Of a stretch of DNA of 64,000 bases, positions 61,669-64,000 are shown one piece after another. This DNA comes from Proteromonas lacertae (lineage: Eukaryota > Sar > Bigyra > Opalinata > Proteromonadidae): positions 21,037 to 85,036 of the forward strand of contig NGBS01001171.1 of NCBI GenBank assembly GCA_002245135.1. The letters are read 5' to 3'. Position 1 is the first letter of the stretch, and the number at the start of each line of letters is the position of its first letter. Both the position numbers and the translations under genes were made by a program. The notes under the pieces were generated by a model, which was not told the origin of the DNA, searched no databases, and saw nothing but the letters and a program-made list of their open reading frames with translations.

Positions 61669-63537
61669 ATGCCAAGAGATAGAGAGTATGAAGATTAGAT
61701 GTCGATATTTTTATATAGAGATCAGCCTTGGACCATTACAGAAGAAGAGGAGCTGTTAAGATTATACGAAAAGTATGCTCATATTGAAGACAAGAACGAA
61801 AGATATAGAAAAATAGCGAAACCTCTTCACAGAGGAAAAACTGAATGTTGGGAAAAATATAAACAACTGGTTCCAAAAAGTGTATGATTATCTGTGTTTA
61901 TGAATGAAATAGAAAACAAAAAAATCTCCTAGAAAAGAAAATCCATTATTTGTTGTAGAAGATGATGAACCAAGAAGAACATCCGTAGAAAGACCTCCAT
62001 CTCGTCAAATGATGGCAGATAATCTCCCACCAGGACCTTCTCAATCATTATTACACTCCAGACCAATAGAAAGTCCAGTTGAAGATATGGAATTCTCAGC
62101 AGCAGCAAAAGTAATCGAAAAGAGAAAATCAACTCATAATAAATCTAGAGCGAGTAACAGCCATCATAGAGAAAGTCCTAAAGATGGATCATTCTTTGAA
62201 TCAGTCAAAAAGCCATCAAAATACAGTAATAACCCTATCAATCGTCAACGTAATCAAATGAGAGATGTTATTGATGTCGAAGATATAGAAGACTTTGATA
62301 ATGATGAAGGAGAAGATGGTAAATATGATGAGGATAGCGTATCTCGTTTAAATGAATCATTTTCACCATCCAATGCTATTCGAAATACTAGTGGTTTTAA
62401 ACCATTCAATATCAGTGAATATACCACTTATGATTTGGATATTGATCAAGAAAAAATGATCTTAAAATGTATATTAGGAAATGAAAGTCGTAGTTCGGAT
62501 TTACCTGAATCCTGGCGAGAACAAGGGTTTTATTTTAATGATAAAATTACTTATGGATTAATTCAAAACAATGGTGGTCCTTGTGGTGTGATTGGTGTAG
62601 TTCAAGCTTATGTTATTAAAAATTTACTATATACGAACAGTGAAGATAGTTATAATGCATATTCCAAAAAACTATCCGTTGAAGAAATGGATTTGAAATT
62701 ACATGGTTCTTTTAATAAGACTATAATAATAGCTCAATCATTAGCTGATATATTTTGGAAAGTGAGTGAGAATAATAATAACAATATGACGGAGTTATGT
62801 TTGCCTCATGGATATAAGAAATATAAATTTGTGAGTATAAGTAAAATATTAAAGTATATATTATATAATTATATGTTTTATTTATATATTATTAGAGTGC
62901 AATCTTGTCCAATATATCCTACTTTACTGATCCTAAAGGTGATGGAGTTCGTCTATTCCTTTACTCAATTATTACTTCACATGGTATAAAGAATATCAAA
63001 TTCGATTGTGATTCAATCATCACAGAAAATTCACTAATTGGTAATCACAATTATGCTAATCAAGAATTAGTCAATCTTATTATTACAGGTTATGCTACAA
63101 CTAATGTCTTCAACGGAACTAAAGATATTGGAGATAATACAATATTGAAAGGTATTAACCATGTATCTGAAATTGGCTTTCTTACATTATTTGAACATTA
63201 TAAGTACGTTGAATGTGGTAGTAACTATAAAGATCCAATATATCCAATTTGGGTGATATGTAGTGAAAGTCATTACTCTGTTTTCTCAATATTGATGGCA
63301 AATACAGTGCTTTTAGAGTGGGAGATTCTTTTGATTTGTATTATTATGATCAATTGATGAAAGCAGATGAAGAATATCGATTAACAGTTAAGATTGTTGA
63401 TGATTTTGAGTAAATGTGAAAAAGGAGAATGTGATGGCAAATCTTGCCATTGTTTAATTCCTCCGATTGATTTTGTGATTAGAACTAAATGGAATAATGG
63501 AAGAGTTGATTGGAATTCTTCTGATCCAATTTTATAA
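61669..63537 (+). CDS. SANT-MINDY-type deubiquitinase
   Basis: The N-terminus, after a 36-nt intron, is a SANT/Myb-like domain (PWTITEEEELLRLYEKY). A long disordered, charged linker follows. The C-terminal half is a MINDY-3/4 (FAM188) catalytic domain, a cysteine protease cleaving Lys48-linked ubiquitin chains. The nucleophile is in QNNGGPCGVIGVVQAY and the histidine in SESHYSVF. The C-terminus shows IPPIDFVIRTKW and VDWNSSDPIL, as in the family. The frame fails at TTTT 63291-63294 (one T short) and at TTTT 63404-63407 (one T extra); both are corrected to reach the TAA at 63535. A 75-nt intron lies near 62830-62895. SANT plus MINDY is an unusual pairing. Confidence 0.82.
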
Positions 63538-63677
63538 ATTAGAATTGAGATGGGGAGTATATTATATAATAATTTGATAATTTCTTATATATATATATAT
63601 ATTTCTTAATAAGACGAAAATACATGTATAGAAAATAAATAAAAACATTAATTAAAAATTTTGACCTATTGATAATC

Positions 63678-64000
63678 TCAATCCCATTTTATTTGGAATC
63701 GTGTAACACGAGGCTTTTCTGCTAATATATTTCTTGTCACTTTTGGTATTTCAACAACTGGAGGGGATTTTCTATTAAAAGAGGATCAGTATATTCATTA
63801 TTTACGAATAACCAACACGAAAAATTCTTGATCTTTAACTACATGTCAATATTATTACTGTAACTCCTAACAAACATCTTGTGGAATCAATGCAGGATCA
63901 GGTGCATTTGCTTGCAATACAAATCTATGACAACCTTGTACAACTGGACCTACTAAAATTGTTTCTAGAACTTGATCATCTCTTTCTGACTCTGCACTTC
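63678..64000 (-). CDS. ASF1 histone H3-H4 chaperone (partial)
   Basis: Histone chaperone active in replication-coupled nucleosome assembly. The family signature is recognisable in pieces: VGPVVQGCHRFVLQANAPDP, LLGVTVIILTCSY, FFRVGY, VNNEYTDPLLIENP and the C-terminus NILAEKPRVTRFQIKWD ending at TGA (63678-63680). No single frame is open: at least five one- or two-base losses are needed, at AAA 63872-63874, the TAAAG region, AAAAA 63820-63824, near 63807 and GGGG 63763-63766. Most are in homopolymers. The N-terminal quarter lies beyond the window. Whether it is a pseudogene or poorly sequenced cannot be told from sequence alone; I favour poor sequence. Confidence 0.75.

Noticed and set aside
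1..64000. Alternative genetic code with sense TAA/TAG
   Set aside because: TAA, TAG and TGA all terminate well-conserved proteins in this window, and in-frame stops are confined to poorly conserved relics.

Overview
The window is nuclear DNA of a strongly A+T-rich unicellular eukaryote using the standard genetic code (TAA, TAG and TGA all end reading frames). About 33 protein genes lie on both strands with short spacers. Most are split by very small introns, typically 25-50 nt, beginning GTAT and ending ATAG or TTAG. The gene set implies motile cilia (DNAAF11/LRRC6-type dynein-arm assembly factor, kinesin-2, Tubby-like protein), receptor and phosphoinositide signalling (7TM-RGS receptor, class I PI3-kinase), aerobic-type mitochondrial enzymes or an organelle derived from them (malate dehydrogenase and succinyl-CoA ligase alpha with presequences), and ordinary nuclear machinery (TFIIE-alpha, ASF1, a DDT-PHD remodelling subunit, B-type cyclin). 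An amoeboflagellate or other flagellated protist fits; I cannot name the species. I see no rRNA, tRNA, CRISPR array or transposon.

Layout. 0-8.3 kb: class I PI3K (5' end outside the window), dynamin-type GTPase, an unknown gene, HECT E3 ligase. 9.1-12 kb: one gene fusing a pseudokinase to about 13 TPR-like repeats, nearly one exon per repeat. 12.4-21.4 kb: DDT-PHD protein, an unknown nuclear protein, Tubby-like, TFIIE-alpha, PPEF/RdgC-like phosphatase. 21.4-24.4 kb: a decayed small gene, a type II membrane protein, malate dehydrogenase. 24.5-30.5 kb: pseudokinase-LRR, DNAJC2/zuotin, DNAAF11. 30.6-37.6 kb: divergent kinesin, ZNF593/Bud20, cyclin B, small secreted protein. 37.7-43.7 kb: MYND protein, acidic small protein, SPRY protein, unknown, DNAJB-type chaperone with a heat-shock element upstream. 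44.3-47.5 kb: 7TM-RGS receptor. 47.8-55.7 kb: pseudogene fragments flanking a very large type I surface protein with putative-Ig and PA14-like domains. 55.7-64 kb: kinesin-2, succinyl-CoA ligase alpha, CCHC/RGG protein, GT61-like glycosyltransferase, SANT-MINDY deubiquitinase, ASF1 (runs off the right end).

Two cross-cutting observations. First, the 7-mer TCAAGCC recurs 25-80 nt upstream of start codons, usually in the sense direction, and looks like a core promoter element. Second, several conserved genes (PI3K, Tubby, succinyl-CoA ligase alpha, GT61-like, MINDY, ASF1) carry single-base frame breaks, mostly in short homopolymer runs and dense after 58.8 kb. These most simply reflect sequence or assembly error, so the genes should not be called pseudogenes on this evidence. 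By contrast, the fragments at 21.5, 47.8, 54.6-55.4 and 55.5 kb have true in-frame stops and look decayed.
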